NCBI GenBank assembly: GCA_016287075.1
Contig: JAEEVC010000006.1
Span: 1 to 64,000 of the forward strand
Source of the DNA: Bacteroidales bacterium
Lineage (GTDB): Bacteria > Bacteroidota > Bacteroidia > Bacteroidales > UBA932
Direction: 5' to 3'
Length of the DNA: 64,000 nt
In this document: positions 44,346 to 53,143 of the stretch, in pieces
Layout: each line of letters begins with the position of its first letter
Position numbering within the stretch: the stretch's first letter is position 1
Made by a program: the position numbers and the translations under genes
Notes under the pieces: generated by a model
Told to the model about the DNA's origin: nothing
Databases searched by the model: none
What the model saw: the letters and a program-made list of their open reading frames with translations, nothing else

Positions 44346-45437
44346 CTACCGGATGCCGTACTTGCGGAGAATCCGCAGGATGGGCTTTTCGATGGACCTG
44401 CTCCAGAGGTAGTAGCCGTAGTCGTCCGGGTGCGTACCGTCCACGGAAGACTCGTGGAGCGGTGCCGTAGCGTTGGTCTGGATGAAATAGACATCCTTAT
44501 ACTTCTTGACCGCGATCTTCATCAGGCTGTCGGCCATGTGCTGCTTGGCGGACTCCACGTCGTCGTTGCCACAGTTGAAATTGCGGGATTCGCGGTAGAT
44601 GGTCTGCTGGAAGATCAGCGGCTTGCCCGGATGGGCGGCGTTCAGGCGCTCAATGAAGGGGAAGAGCCGCTCGTGGATCATGTCCGCGGAAGGATTTGAA
44701 AATGCGTCGAATACGAAAGCGTCGGCATCGACGTCCACCAGCACGTCGGCGAAATAGGGCTGCATCTTGCAATTGCCGCTGCAGCCGAGGGAGAGCATCT
44801 GGATGCCGGTGTGGCGGGTGAACTGCATCGGGTAGGACATGCCGGCGCGGGACGTGCTGATGCCGTGGGTATAGCTGGAGCCGAAGATGGCGACGCGGTG
44901 GCGGAACGGGGACTCGATCGCCTCAAGGACAGCCCCTTCCTCGACACCGATCCGGATGGACTGCATGTCGCAGTAGATCGGAAGGTACAGGAGGCATTCC
45001 TTCATGCCGGGGGCCATGTTCTTGATCAGGGTCATCGTAGCTTCGGGCTTGCTGATGTTCGGCGCGGTCGCACCGGCCCACAGCCAGCGTCTCCCGTCTT
45101 TGATATAAAGGTCATAGCCGTGGGAGGCCAGGCGCATGGTCGAGTTGGAGGCGTAGGAGAGATCGCCTTCCGCGCGGATCGTGATGGAGGAACTGTTCGT
45201 CCGGAAGACGACGGCGAGGCCGGCGGAGGAGCGGACCTGCTTGTTCTCGCCCGTCGTGAAACCCTTGTATTTCACCGTATCCACGCGGTGGTAGGGGTTG
45301 GGCGTCGGGAGGATCTTGCCGATCAGGTTCAGGTCGGAAGCTTCCGTGTACACATACTTCACCTTGTCGGGTGTCCGCTGGGCCATCAGGGAGAGGCCGA
45401 TGAAAAGGGCTGCAAGCAGCGTGAGGGTCTTTTTCAT
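44346..45437 (-). CDS. SGNH/GDSL hydrolase family secreted protein
   Basis: A 363-residue exported hydrolase (signal MKKTLTLLAALFIGLSLMA, cleaved before Q). An N-terminal beta-sandwich-like region (about 25-165) precedes the SGNH core with IFGSSYTHG (catalytic Ser), SLGCSGNCKM (Gly block), FNCGNDD and DGTHPDDYG (Asp-His). Members cut esters, often acetyl groups on glycans; the target here is unknown. Although the frame continues to 45512, the signal peptide and the promoter box at 45458-45465 fix the start at 45437. The gene ends beside the 69-base repeats. Confidence 0.86.
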   Translation of the reverse strand: MKKTLTLLAALFIGLSLMAQRTPDKVKYVYTEASDLNLIGKILPTPNPYHRVDTVKYKGFTTGENKQVRSSAGLAVVFRTNSSSITIRAEGDLSYASNSTMRLASHGYDLYIKDGRRWLWAGATAPNISKPEATMTLIKNMAPGMKECLLYLPIYCDMQSIRIGVEEGAVLEAIESPFRHRVAIFGSSYTHGISTSRAGMSYPMQFTRHTGIQMLSLGCSGNCKMQPYFADVLVDVDADAFVFDAFSNPSADMIHERLFPFIERLNAAHPGKPLIFQQTIYRESRNFNCGNDDVESAKQHMADSLMKIAVKKYKDVYFIQTNATAPLHESSVDGTHPDDYGYYLWSRSIEKPILRILRKYGIR

Positions 45438-45457
45438 ACCAAAGGGTTTAATTTGTA

Positions 45458-45465
45458 CAAATTTA
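45458..45465 (-). promoter_or_regulatory. -7 box of the SGNH hydrolase gene
   Basis: TAAATTTG on the minus strand lies 20 bases upstream of the ATG. No -33 element is evident. Confidence 0.55.
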
Positions 45466-45561
45466 GTAAAAAACGGAAAAATACCCGCTGAAACCATCGG
45501 TGCGAAAATCATTTTTCCGTTTCCGGCCTCCTTTCTCCCGGGAAGCGCCTATCTTGTCCCC

Positions 45562-46260
45562 ATGAAGATCGCGGACCTCGACCGGGCCGAACGCCCCCGG
45601 GAAAAGATGCGGCGCCTGGGGGTACGGAACCTCACCAACGCCGAACTCGTCGCCGTCCTCCTCCGGACGGGGACAGGCGGGCTCAACGCCCTGGAAGCCG
45701 CCCAGGAGCTGCTGCGCGCCGCCGGCTGGCACCTTCCGGCGCTCGCCGCGGCCTCCATCGAGACGCTTTGCGTTCAGAAGGGCGTCGGCATCAACAAGGC
45801 GATGACCCTGCAGGCGGCCTTCGAACTCGGACGCCGGGCGGCCGGCGAGCCCGACCTCCCCGACGGCCGCCGCCTCGCCGCACCGGAAGCCGTCTATCGC
45901 CTGATGCTCCCCCGCCTCCGCCTGCTCGACCACGAAGAATGCTGGGCCCTGTACCTGAACAACGCCGGACGGCTCCTCGCCGACGAACGGCTCTCTTCCG
46001 GCAGCCAGGACGCCACCGTCATCGACCCGAAGGCGGTCACCCGCCGCGCCCTCGAGCACCGCGCCCGCTCGGTCATCCTGGTCCACAACCACCCTTCCGG
46101 CAGCCCCCTTCCCGGCCAGGCCGACCTCCGGGAAACGCACGCGTTGAAGCAGGCGCTCAACACGTTCCGCATCGACCTCAAGGACCACATCATCATCGCC
46201 GGCGACAGTTATTACAGTTTCGCCGACGAACGGCTCGTCTGCGAACGCGGCACAAAATGA
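45562..46260 (+). CDS. radC: RadC/JAB-domain protein
   Basis: A 232-residue RadC-family protein. An N-terminal helix-hairpin-helix part (about 10-75, KMRRLGVRNLTNAELVAVLL and GVGINKAMTLQAAFELGRR) precedes the JAB metalloprotease-like domain with HNHPSGSPLPGQAD, its zinc-site signature. The cellular role of RadC is uncertain despite its name. ATG 45562 is chosen because TATCTTG lies 5 bases upstream as a possible -7 box, and the frame further upstream runs into the divergent gene. It ends 86 bases before upp. Confidence 0.92.
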   Translation: MKIADLDRAERPREKMRRLGVRNLTNAELVAVLLRTGTGGLNALEAAQELLRAAGWHLPALAAASIETLCVQKGVGINKAMTLQAAFELGRRAAGEPDLPDGRRLAAPEAVYRLMLPRLRLLDHEECWALYLNNAGRLLADERLSSGSQDATVIDPKAVTRRALEHRARSVILVHNHPSGSPLPGQADLRETHALKQALNTFRIDLKDHIIIAGDSYYSFADERLVCERGTK

Positions 46261-46314
46261 CTGCTGCGAAGCAGAATTCCCACGGGAAAGCATCCGATAT
46301 TCCGGCGAAAAACG

Positions 46315-46322
46315 TATCTTTG
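46315..46322 (+). promoter_or_regulatory. -7 box of upp
   Basis: TATCTTTG lies 24 bases before the upp ATG. No -33 TTG is found. Confidence 0.62.
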
Positions 46323-46346
46323 TCCCTTGAACAGCAGTCAATCCGT

Positions 46347-47000
46347 ATGAAAGTCATCAACCTCGGGGAGAACAACACCGTTCTCAGCAGTTTTATCGCA
46401 GAAATGCGCGACCGGACCGTCCAGAAGGACAGCCTCCGTTTCCGGACCAACCTCGAACGGGTGGGTGAGATCTTCGCCTATGAGATCAGCAAGACCCTCG
46501 CCTATGCCCCGAAGGAAGTGACCACCCCGCTGGGCATCGCAGAGATGGAACTGCCGGAGACGAAACTCGTGATAGCGACCATCTTACGGGCCGGCCTGCC
46601 GCTCCAGACCGGCTTCCTCCGCTTCTTCGACCACGCGGAGACCGCCTTCGTCGCGGCCTTCCGCAAGTACGGCAAGGGCGGCTATTCCGAACTCCGCACG
46701 GATTACTGCACCTGCCCGGACCTCACGGGCAAAACCCTCATCCTCACCGATGCGATGCTTGCGACCGGCGCCTCCTCCGAAATGGCGATGCAGGTCCTCC
46801 AGGAGCATGGCGGTACCCCCGCCTGCATCCATCTGGCCATCCCGATCGCCAGCCGGGACGCCGTCGAGCACTTCCAGAAGACCCTCCCGGACAGCATCAC
46901 CCTGTGGACGGCCGCCATCGACGAAGAGCTGACCTCCAAGAACTGCATCATCCCCGGCCTCGGGGACGCCGGCAACCTCGCCTTCGGCGGGAAGAAATGA
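46347..47000 (+). CDS. upp: Uracil phosphoribosyltransferase
   Basis: A 217-residue type I phosphoribosyltransferase that makes UMP from uracil and PRPP. The PRPP loop is LILTDAMLATGASS (about 131-144). ILRAGLPLQTGFLRFF and the C-terminal uracil-binding CIIPGLGDAGNLAFG match Upp. The frame is open far upstream in register with nothing recognisable; the promoter box and homology set the ATG at 46347. It may work with the CodB-type permease and phosphoribosyltransferase at 57964-60301 in base salvage, although they are not linked. Confidence 0.95.
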   Translation: MKVINLGENNTVLSSFIAEMRDRTVQKDSLRFRTNLERVGEIFAYEISKTLAYAPKEVTTPLGIAEMELPETKLVIATILRAGLPLQTGFLRFFDHAETAFVAAFRKYGKGGYSELRTDYCTCPDLTGKTLILTDAMLATGASSEMAMQVLQEHGGTPACIHLAIPIASRDAVEHFQKTLPDSITLWTAAIDEELTSKNCIIPGLGDAGNLAFGGKK

Positions 47001-47032
47001 AAAAAGGTTCGGCCACGCGGCCGAACCTTTTC
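47001..47032. terminator. Bidirectional terminator between upp and glpF
   Basis: AAAAGGTTCGGCC, an ACGC loop and GGCCGAACCTTTT form a 13-bp stem with A-run and T-run flanks. It ends both convergent transcripts. Confidence 0.92.
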
Positions 47033-47049
47033 TTTATCAATAATATCCG

Positions 47050-47793
47050 TCAGAACGCCAACAGGAAGATGGCTGCGGCGAAGGCGCCGCCGACGAGCGG
47101 GGCGATGGCGGGAATCCAGCCGTAAGACCAGCCGCTGTCACGCTTGCCGCGGATCGGAAGGACCATGTGGGCGAGGCGCGGGCTGGTGTCACGCGCAGGG
47201 TTCATCGCATAGCCCGTGGTCGCGCCGAGGGACATGCCGAGGGACATGATGACCGCGGTGACCGGGAAGGCGCCGACGGCACCGAGGCCGATCGGAACGT
47301 CGCCCGCCATCGGGGTGTTGCCCTTCGAGCCGATGGCCAGGATCAGGAAGACCAGCACGAAGGTGGCGAGGAACTCGCTGAAGAAGTTGACCGTCTTGTG
47401 GTCGATGGCAGGCATGGTGCAGAAGCAGCCGAGCATGCCGTCGGGATTGTCGGAAGTCGCGGCGAAATGGTCCACATAGAAGGCATAGACCAGCACGGCG
47501 CCGACAAAGCCGCCGATCATCTGGGCGATGATGTACGGGACAACGGAGCACCACGGGAAGAGGCCCGCAAGGGCGAGGCCGAAGGTTACGGCCGGATTCA
47601 GGTGGGCACCGGAGACCGGGCCGGCGACAAGGACGCCGCACATGACGGCGAAGCCCCAGGCCAGGGTGATGACCACCCAGCCGGCGCCCTGCGCCTTGGA
47701 TTTGTTCAGGGTGCATGCCGCGCACACACCGTCACCCATCAGCACGAGGATCATCGTGCCGAGGAATTCGAAAAGGCATTGTTGGAAAAGCAT
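47050..47793 (-). CDS. glpF: Glycerol facilitator (aquaglyceroporin)
   Basis: A 247-residue MIP-family channel with six membrane spans and two pore half-helices, SGAHLNPAVTFG and TGYAMNPARDTSPRL. The Asp after the second NPAR is the usual mark of glycerol facilitators rather than water channels. It starts 6 bases after glpK, so glycerol taken up here is phosphorylated by the neighbour. Confidence 0.95.
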   Translation of the reverse strand: MLFQQCLFEFLGTMILVLMGDGVCAACTLNKSKAQGAGWVVITLAWGFAVMCGVLVAGPVSGAHLNPAVTFGLALAGLFPWCSVVPYIIAQMIGGFVGAVLVYAFYVDHFAATSDNPDGMLGCFCTMPAIDHKTVNFFSEFLATFVLVFLILAIGSKGNTPMAGDVPIGLGAVGAFPVTAVIMSLGMSLGATTGYAMNPARDTSPRLAHMVLPIRGKRDSGWSYGWIPAIAPLVGGAFAAAIFLLAF

Positions 47794-47799
47794 ATCGGG

Positions 47800-49281
47800 T
47801 TATTTCGTTAGTGTCCGCTGGATGGCGTCGGCCCAGCCCGCCTTGGCGGGAGCGGTGTCGGCGTCGGAAGGAAGGAAGATGCGTTCGGCCTGCCACTGGC
47901 GCTTGACCTCGTCGAGCGAGCCCCAGAAGCCGACGGCGAGGCCGGCGAGGTAGCAGGCGCCGAGGGCCGTGGTCTCCGTCACCTGGGGACGGATGACCGA
48001 AGCGCCGAGGATGTCGGCCTGGAACTGCATCATGAGGTTGTTGCGGGATGCGCCGCCGTCCACCTTCAGCTCGGAAAGCTTCACGCCGGCGTCGCGCTCC
48101 ATGGCCGCGACGATGTCCATCGTCTGGAAGGCGATGCCCTCCAGCGCGGCGCGGGCGATATGGGCCGCCGTGGTGCCGCGGGTCAGGCCGCAGATGGTGC
48201 CGTGGGCATACTGGTCCCAGTAGGGGGCGCCCATGCCGGTCAGGGCCGGGACGAAATACACGCCGCCGTTGTCCGGGACGGACGCGGCCAGGGCTTCGAC
48301 TTCGGAGGAGGACTTGATGATCCCGAGGCCGTCGCGGAGCCACTGGACGACGGAACCGCCGACGAAAATCGACCCCTCAAGTGCGTAGTTGACCGTTTCG
48401 CCGATCTTCCAGGCGACGGTGGTGAGGAGGTTGTTCTTCGACAGGATCGGCTTGTCGCCGGTGTTCATCAGGAGGAAGCAGCCGGTGCCGTAGGTGTTTT
48501 TCACGGAACCGGGCACCGTGCACATCTGCCCGAAGAGGGCCGCCTGCTGGTCGCCGGCGATGCCCGCGATCGGGACCTCATGGGCGAAGATGGTGGTCTT
48601 GGTATGGCCATAGACCTCGCTGGAGGAGCGCACGGACGGCATCATGGATGCGGGAACATCCAACAGTTCAAGCAGTTCCTCATCCCATTCCAGGGTATTG
48701 ATATTGAACAGCATCGTCCGGGAGGCGTTGCTCACGTCGGTCACATGGACTTCGCCGCGCGTGAGGTTCCAGATCAGCCAGGAATCGACCGTGCCGAAAC
48801 GGAGCTTCCCGGCCTTGGCCCGGGCGCGGGCGCCGGGGACGTTGTCGAGGATCCAGCGGATCTTCGTGCCGCTGAAATAGGCGTCGATGATGAGGCCGGT
48901 CTTCTCGCGGATGCGGTCCACGAGGCCCTGCGCCTTCAGCTGGTCGCAGAAAGCCGAGGTACGGCGGTCCTGCCAGACGATGGCGTTGTAGACCGGTTCT
49001 CCCGTCTCGGCGTCCCACACGATGGTGGTCTCCCGCTGGTTGGTGATGCCGATGCCGGCGATGTCCTTGCCGTTGATGCCGAGGGCCGTGATGGCCTCGG
49101 CGATGACGGACGCTTCGGAGGACCAGATCTCCTTCGGGTCGTGCTCGACCCAGCCCGGTTTCGGGAAATGCTGGGTGAACTCCTTCTGGGCGACGCTCCG
49201 CACGTTGCCGTCGCGGTCGAAGACGATGGCCCGGGAGCTGCTGGTGCCCTGGTCGAGGGCGAGGATGAATTTTTCTTCCAT
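47800..49281 (-). CDS. glpK: Glycerol kinase
   Basis: A 493-residue FGGY-family kinase producing glycerol-3-phosphate. [16 protein letters not shown] is the ATP-binding phosphate 1 motif. [30 protein letters not shown] and the FGGY signature [14 protein letters not shown] with [10 protein letters not shown] are all present. ATG 49281 ([11 protein letters not shown]) is chosen over an upstream TTG at 49296. It lies between miaB and glpF on one strand. Confidence 0.97.
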   Translation of the reverse strand: MEEKFILALDQGTSSSRAIVFDRDGNVRSVAQKEFTQHFPKPGWVEHDPKEIWSSEASVIAEAITALGINGKDIAGIGITNQRETTIVWDAETGEPVYNAIVWQDRRTSAFCDQLKAQGLVDRIREKTGLIIDAYFSGTKIRWILDNVPGARARAKAGKLRFGTVDSWLIWNLTRGEVHVTDVSNASRTMLFNINTLEWDEELLELLDVPASMMPSVRSSSEVYGHTKTTIFAHEVPIAGIAGDQQAALFGQMCTVPGSVKNTYGTGCFLLMNTGDKPILSKNNLLTTVAWKIGETVNYALEGSIFVGGSVVQWLRDGLGIIKSSSEVEALAASVPDNGGVYFVPALTGMGAPYWDQYAHGTICGLTRGTTAAHIARAALEGIAFQTMDIVAAMERDAGVKLSELKVDGGASRNNLMMQFQADILGASVIRPQVTETTALGACYLAGLAVGFWGSLDEVKRQWQAERIFLPSDADTAPAKAGWADAIQRTLTK

Positions 49282-49300
49282 ATGATTCGGTGTCAATTAA

Positions 49301-50617
49301 TTATGCCAGTGAGCAGATGAGCGTTGCAGAGGTGCAGGATTCGACGAGGACATCGACGTAGTCCCCCACACGGTGCCCCCCGGCGGGGAAAACGCACATC
49401 TTGTTGTTGGAGGCGCGGCCGCAGAGGTCGTCCGGGTTGCGCCTGGACGGTCCCTCGACGAGGACGGTCAGGCGCTTCCCGATGTCGCGGCGGTAGCTCT
49501 CGAGGCCCTTGCGGTTCTGCAGGGCGATGATTTCATTGAGCCGGCGGGTCTTGACCTCCGGCGGCACGTCGTCGGGGTAATTCCGCGCGGCCAGGGTGCC
49601 GGGACGCTCGGAGTACTGGAACATGAAGGCCCAGTCGAAGCCGACCTCCTCCATGAGGGAGAGGGTCTCGCGGTGGTCCTCCTCCGTCTCGGAGCAGAAA
49701 CCCGCGATCACGTCGGTCGTCAGGCCGCAGTCCGGCATCACCGAACGGATCTTCGCCACCCGCTCCAGGTACCATTCCCGGCTGTACTTGCGGCGCATCT
49801 TCTCCAGCATCCGGCTGCTGCCGGACTGGACCGGGAGGTGGATGTGCCGGCAGATATTGGGCCGCGAAGCCATCGTTTCGATGAGCTTGTCGCTGATGTC
49901 TTTCGGATGGGAGGTGGCGAAACGGACGCGCAGGAGCGGGGAAATGGCGGCGACGCGGTCCAGAAGATCCGCGAAATCAACCGTTTCCGTATCGGACTTC
50001 CACAGATAGCTGTCGACGTTCTGGCCCAGGAGGGTCACCTCCTTATAGCCGCGCCGGAAGACGTCGCAGGCCTCCCGGACGATGGAATGGGCGTCCCGGG
50101 AGCGCTCCGCGCCGCGGGTATAAGGGACGACGCAGTAGGAGCAGACGTTGTTGCAGCCGCGCATGATGGAGATAAAGGCGGACACGCCGTTGCGGTCCGT
50201 CCGGACCGGGGTGATGTCCGCATAGGTCTCGTCGCGGGAAAGGAGGACGTCGATCTGGGGGCTGTCCGGCGTCACGGCGGCGAGCATTCCGGGCAGGTGC
50301 CGGTAGCTGTCCGGGCCGGCGACCAGGTCCACCTTCTTCGTATCCAACAGCTTGTCTTTCAAGCGCTCCGCCATGCAGCCGACGATGCCGACAATCACAT
50401 CGCCGCGCTTTTTCTTCTGCTGGTTGAACTGTTCGATCCGTCCCCAGATGCGCTGTTCGGCATTGTCCCGGACCGAACAGGTGTTGGCCAGGATGACGTC
50501 GGCCTCTTCCATGTTTTCCGTCCGCTGAAAGCCGTCCTCCGCGAGGATGGAGAAGATGACCTCGGTGTCGCTGACATTCATCTGGCAGCCGTAGGTTTCT
50601 ATGTAGATTCGTTTCAT
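49301..50617 (-). CDS. miaB: tRNA-2-methylthio-N6-dimethylallyladenosine synthase
   Basis: A 438-residue radical SAM methylthiotransferase modifying A37 of tRNAs. The N-terminal UPF0004 domain holds three cluster cysteines (YGCQMN, NTCSVRD, GCMAER). The radical SAM motif is CNNVCSYC, followed by YTRGAERSR, and a TRAM domain closes the protein. It starts 28 bases downstream of a -7 box and precedes glpK by 19 bases on the same strand; the functional link to glycerol genes is probably none. Confidence 0.96.
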   Translation of the reverse strand: MKRIYIETYGCQMNVSDTEVIFSILAEDGFQRTENMEEADVILANTCSVRDNAEQRIWGRIEQFNQQKKKRGDVIVGIVGCMAERLKDKLLDTKKVDLVAGPDSYRHLPGMLAAVTPDSPQIDVLLSRDETYADITPVRTDRNGVSAFISIMRGCNNVCSYCVVPYTRGAERSRDAHSIVREACDVFRRGYKEVTLLGQNVDSYLWKSDTETVDFADLLDRVAAISPLLRVRFATSHPKDISDKLIETMASRPNICRHIHLPVQSGSSRMLEKMRRKYSREWYLERVAKIRSVMPDCGLTTDVIAGFCSETEEDHRETLSLMEEVGFDWAFMFQYSERPGTLAARNYPDDVPPEVKTRRLNEIIALQNRKGLESYRRDIGKRLTVLVEGPSRRNPDDLCGRASNNKMCVFPAGGHRVGDYVDVLVESCTSATLICSLA

Positions 50618-50644
50618 TTCGGAACCAATGGGGCTTCTTGTCTG

Positions 50645-50652
50645 CAAAAATA
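50645..50652 (-). promoter_or_regulatory. -7 box of the miaB-glpK-glpF transcript
   Basis: TATTTTTG on the minus strand lies 27 bases before the miaB ATG. The divergent plus-strand box is 22 bases away. Confidence 0.55.
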
Positions 50653-50674
50653 AGGAATTTCCCGGGATTTTTCC

Positions 50675-50682
50675 TACCTTTG
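50675..50682 (+). promoter_or_regulatory. -7 box of the lipoprotein-SPOR-rpoN group
   Basis: TACCTTTG lies 23 bases before the ATG at 50706. The next genes follow with 1-base gaps or overlaps, so it may serve them all. Confidence 0.6.
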
Positions 50683-50705
50683 CATGATTGTATAGGACAA
50701 GAAAG

Positions 50706-51182
50706 ATGTCAAAAGTCTGGAAAATCGCGGCGGGACTCCTGCTCGCCCTGCTTCCGTTCCTTGTGACCGGCTGCTCCGGCGTGCGGAAGATCAAGGACAT
50801 CCAGGTGAAGTCGGTCGGCGTGAAATACATCACACCGACCAGCCAGCGGAGCGCCGAAGGCGTCCTGCTGCTGGAGATAGACAACCCCGCCATGGGTTTC
50901 ACCCTCTCCGACGTGGACGGCACCATCAAGCTGCAGAACCGCGAGATGGGCACTTTCACGGCCGGTGAACTGCCCCTGCAGGCGCGCAGCGTCCAGGTGT
51001 ATGAACTCCCCTGCACAGCGACCCTCTCGGAATCGGTTTCCCTGCTGGAGGTGCTGACCCTCATTTCCCGGCGTTCGCTCGAAGGCTTCACGGCCGACAT
51101 CCGGCTCCATGCCAAACTGAAGAACGGAATGGGCAAAACCTTGGAATTCAAAGACCTCGACATCGAAAAACTCGCAAAGTGA
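50706..51182 (+). CDS. LEA type 2-like lipoprotein
   Basis: A 158-residue lipoprotein (lipobox LVTGC, Cys23). The rest reads as one beta-sandwich: IQVKSVGVKYITPTSQRSAEGVLLLEIDNPAMGFTLSDVDGTIKLQNREMG. The LEIDNP-x-F...G pattern is that of WHy/LEA2 domains. Function is unknown; such domains sit in envelope or stress proteins. It is followed 1 base later by a SPOR protein and then rpoN, an order suggesting one transcript. Confidence 0.72.
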   Translation: MSKVWKIAAGLLLALLPFLVTGCSGVRKIKDIQVKSVGVKYITPTSQRSAEGVLLLEIDNPAMGFTLSDVDGTIKLQNREMGTFTAGELPLQARSVQVYELPCTATLSESVSLLEVLTLISRRSLEGFTADIRLHAKLKNGMGKTLEFKDLDIEKLAK

Positions 51183-51183
51183 T

Positions 51184-51684
51184 ATGAAGAAGGCCCTCCT
51201 TATCCTCGTCCTTGCGCTGGTCGCCGCCGGCGCCCGCGCCCAAGACCAGGCCGATTCGCTCTACGTGCCGGCCGCCATCGACTCGACGCTCCGCGGACAG
51301 GATATCCTGAACCTCATCCGCACGTCCGACGGCAAGTCGGAGATCGACCAGCCCGCCGCCGTCCGGGATGCGTTCCGGAAGTATGTCTCCCGCAACGCCG
51401 GCAAGCCGATTCCGGGCTACCGCATCCGCGTCTACTATGACAACGACCAGAAGGCCCGCGCCCGCTCCGAGGCCGTCGCCCGCGCCATCGCGGGCCGCTA
51501 CCCCGGCCTCCGCGTGTACCGGACTTTCGAAAGCCCGAACTTCAAGGTCTCCGTCGGCGATTTCCGTTCCAAGGACGAAGCCCTGCGGCTGTTCAATGAG
51601 CTGAAGGTCCAGTATCCCGCCGCCTTCCTCATCAAGGAAAACATCAACTATCCGCTTGTGGATCCGGACGTTATCTTCCAATGA
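51184..51684 (+). CDS. SPOR-domain secreted protein
   Basis: A 166-residue exported protein (signal MKKALLILVLALVAAGARA). The C-terminal half (about 77-158) is a SPOR domain: GYRIRVYYDNDQKARARSEA, then VYRTFESPNFKVSVGDFRS and EALRLFNELK. SPOR domains bind denuded peptidoglycan glycans, often at the division site. It overlaps rpoN by 4 bases (ATGA). Confidence 0.85.
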   Translation: MKKALLILVLALVAAGARAQDQADSLYVPAAIDSTLRGQDILNLIRTSDGKSEIDQPAAVRDAFRKYVSRNAGKPIPGYRIRVYYDNDQKARARSEAVARAIAGRYPGLRVYRTFESPNFKVSVGDFRSKDEALRLFNELKVQYPAAFLIKENINYPLVDPDVIFQ

Positions 51685-53132
51685 AACAGGGATTAGAGAC
51701 CAAACAGACGCTGCAACAGAAGCTTTCGCCGCTCCAGATCCAGACCATCAAGGTGATCGAGATGCCGGTGCAGGTGCTGGAGCAGTATGTCCGGGAGGAA
51801 CTCAGCAACAACCCCGTGCTCGACGACGAGCAGCCCCGCGGCGACGGGGAGGCGAAGGATGTCTCTCTCTCCGAGGTGGAGGAGAAGGAGAACAGCGGCG
51901 GTTCCCTGGAGGACAGCTATACCGCCTACGGGGATGACGACATCCCCTCCTACAACCTCCATGTCAACAACTGGGGCAAGGACGAGCGGCCCGAGTACAA
52001 CACTTTCTCCGTCCGGCAGAGCTTTACGCAGAGCCTGATGGAGCAGCTCGGTTTCCGCAACCTCACCGAGCACCAGCGGGCCGTGGCCTCCTTCATCATC
52101 GGCAGCCTCGACGACAGCGGCTACCTGCGCCGCGACCTCGAATCCCTCGTCGACGACATGGCCTTCCGGGCCGGCATCGAGACGACGGCCGGGGAAATCG
52201 AAGCGATGCTCCGCGTCATCCAGGAGTTCGAGCCCTCCGGCGTCGGGGCGCGGGACCTCCGGGAATGCCTGCTGATCCAGCTCGAGGACAAGAAGCAGAC
52301 CCCGTCCGTCCAGACGGCCATCCGGATCCTCCGGGACTGCTTTGACGATTTCACCGGCAAGCATTTCCAGCGGGTGATGACCCGGCTCCGCCTCTCCCGG
52401 GAGGAAATGCAGGAGGCGATGAACGAGATCAAGCGGCTCAACCCCGCGCCCGGCGGCGACATCGACGACTCCTACAACGACCAGGCGCAGCAGATCGTCC
52501 CGGACTTCCTGCTGGACTACGACCACGGCGAGCTGGTCCTGTCGATGCCCCGCTTCTCCATCCCGGAACTCCGGATCAACCGGAAATACGCGGACATCCT
52601 CGAGACGGGGAAATACGCCCAGGAGCGCTCCCAGAAGGAGGCGGCCACCTTCGTCAAGCAGAAGATCGATTCGGCCAAATGGTTCATCGAAGCCCTCCGC
52701 CAGCGGCAGAACACGCTGGAGAGCACGATGCGCGCCATCATCGAATACCAGCACGACTTCTTCATCGACGGGGACGAGACCCGGCTCCGGCCGATGGTCC
52801 TCAAGGACATCGCGGAGCGGACCGGGTTCGACATCTCCACCATCTCCCGCGTGGTGAACAGCAAGTGGATCGAGACCCATTTCGGCATCTTCCCGCTGAA
52901 GTATTTCTTCTCGGAAGGACTTGAGAACCAAGATGGTGAAGCGGTCTCCACCCGTGAAATCAAGAACGTCCTCAAGACCTGCGTGGAAGGCGAGGACAAA
53001 CACAACCCGCTGACGGACGACGAACTGGTCGACGCCCTCGCGGAAAAAGGGTACAAGGTAGCCCGGCGGACCATCGCCAAATACCGTTCCCAGCTGGACA
53101 TCCCGAAAGCGAGGCTCCGCCGGGAACTTTGA
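51681..53132 (+). CDS. rpoN: RNA polymerase sigma-54 factor
   Basis: A 483-residue sigma-54. Region I is Gln/Leu-rich (LETKQTLQQKLSPLQIQTIKV). The acidic region II is at about 45-85, and the core-binding region has LTEHQRAVASFIIGSLDDSGYL. The helix-turn-helix MVLKDIAERTGFDISTISRVV and the RpoN box ARRTIAKYRSQLDIP (from about 460) recognise the -12/-24 promoter. No enhancer-binding activator gene lies in the window. It starts within the SPOR gene stop. Confidence 0.97.
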   Translation: MKQGLETKQTLQQKLSPLQIQTIKVIEMPVQVLEQYVREELSNNPVLDDEQPRGDGEAKDVSLSEVEEKENSGGSLEDSYTAYGDDDIPSYNLHVNNWGKDERPEYNTFSVRQSFTQSLMEQLGFRNLTEHQRAVASFIIGSLDDSGYLRRDLESLVDDMAFRAGIETTAGEIEAMLRVIQEFEPSGVGARDLRECLLIQLEDKKQTPSVQTAIRILRDCFDDFTGKHFQRVMTRLRLSREEMQEAMNEIKRLNPAPGGDIDDSYNDQAQQIVPDFLLDYDHGELVLSMPRFSIPELRINRKYADILETGKYAQERSQKEAATFVKQKIDSAKWFIEALRQRQNTLESTMRAIIEYQHDFFIDGDETRLRPMVLKDIAERTGFDISTISRVVNSKWIETHFGIFPLKYFFSEGLENQDGEAVSTREIKNVLKTCVEGEDKHNPLTDDELVDALAEKGYKVARRTIAKYRSQLDIPKARLRREL

Positions 53133-53143
53133 GAAACAGGCAC

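Noticed and set aside
45298..45561. Longer RadC with about 88 extra N-terminal residues
   Set aside because: The extra part lies across the divergent SGNH gene start and promoter and has no RadC similarity; the helix-hairpin-helix begins right after ATG 45562.
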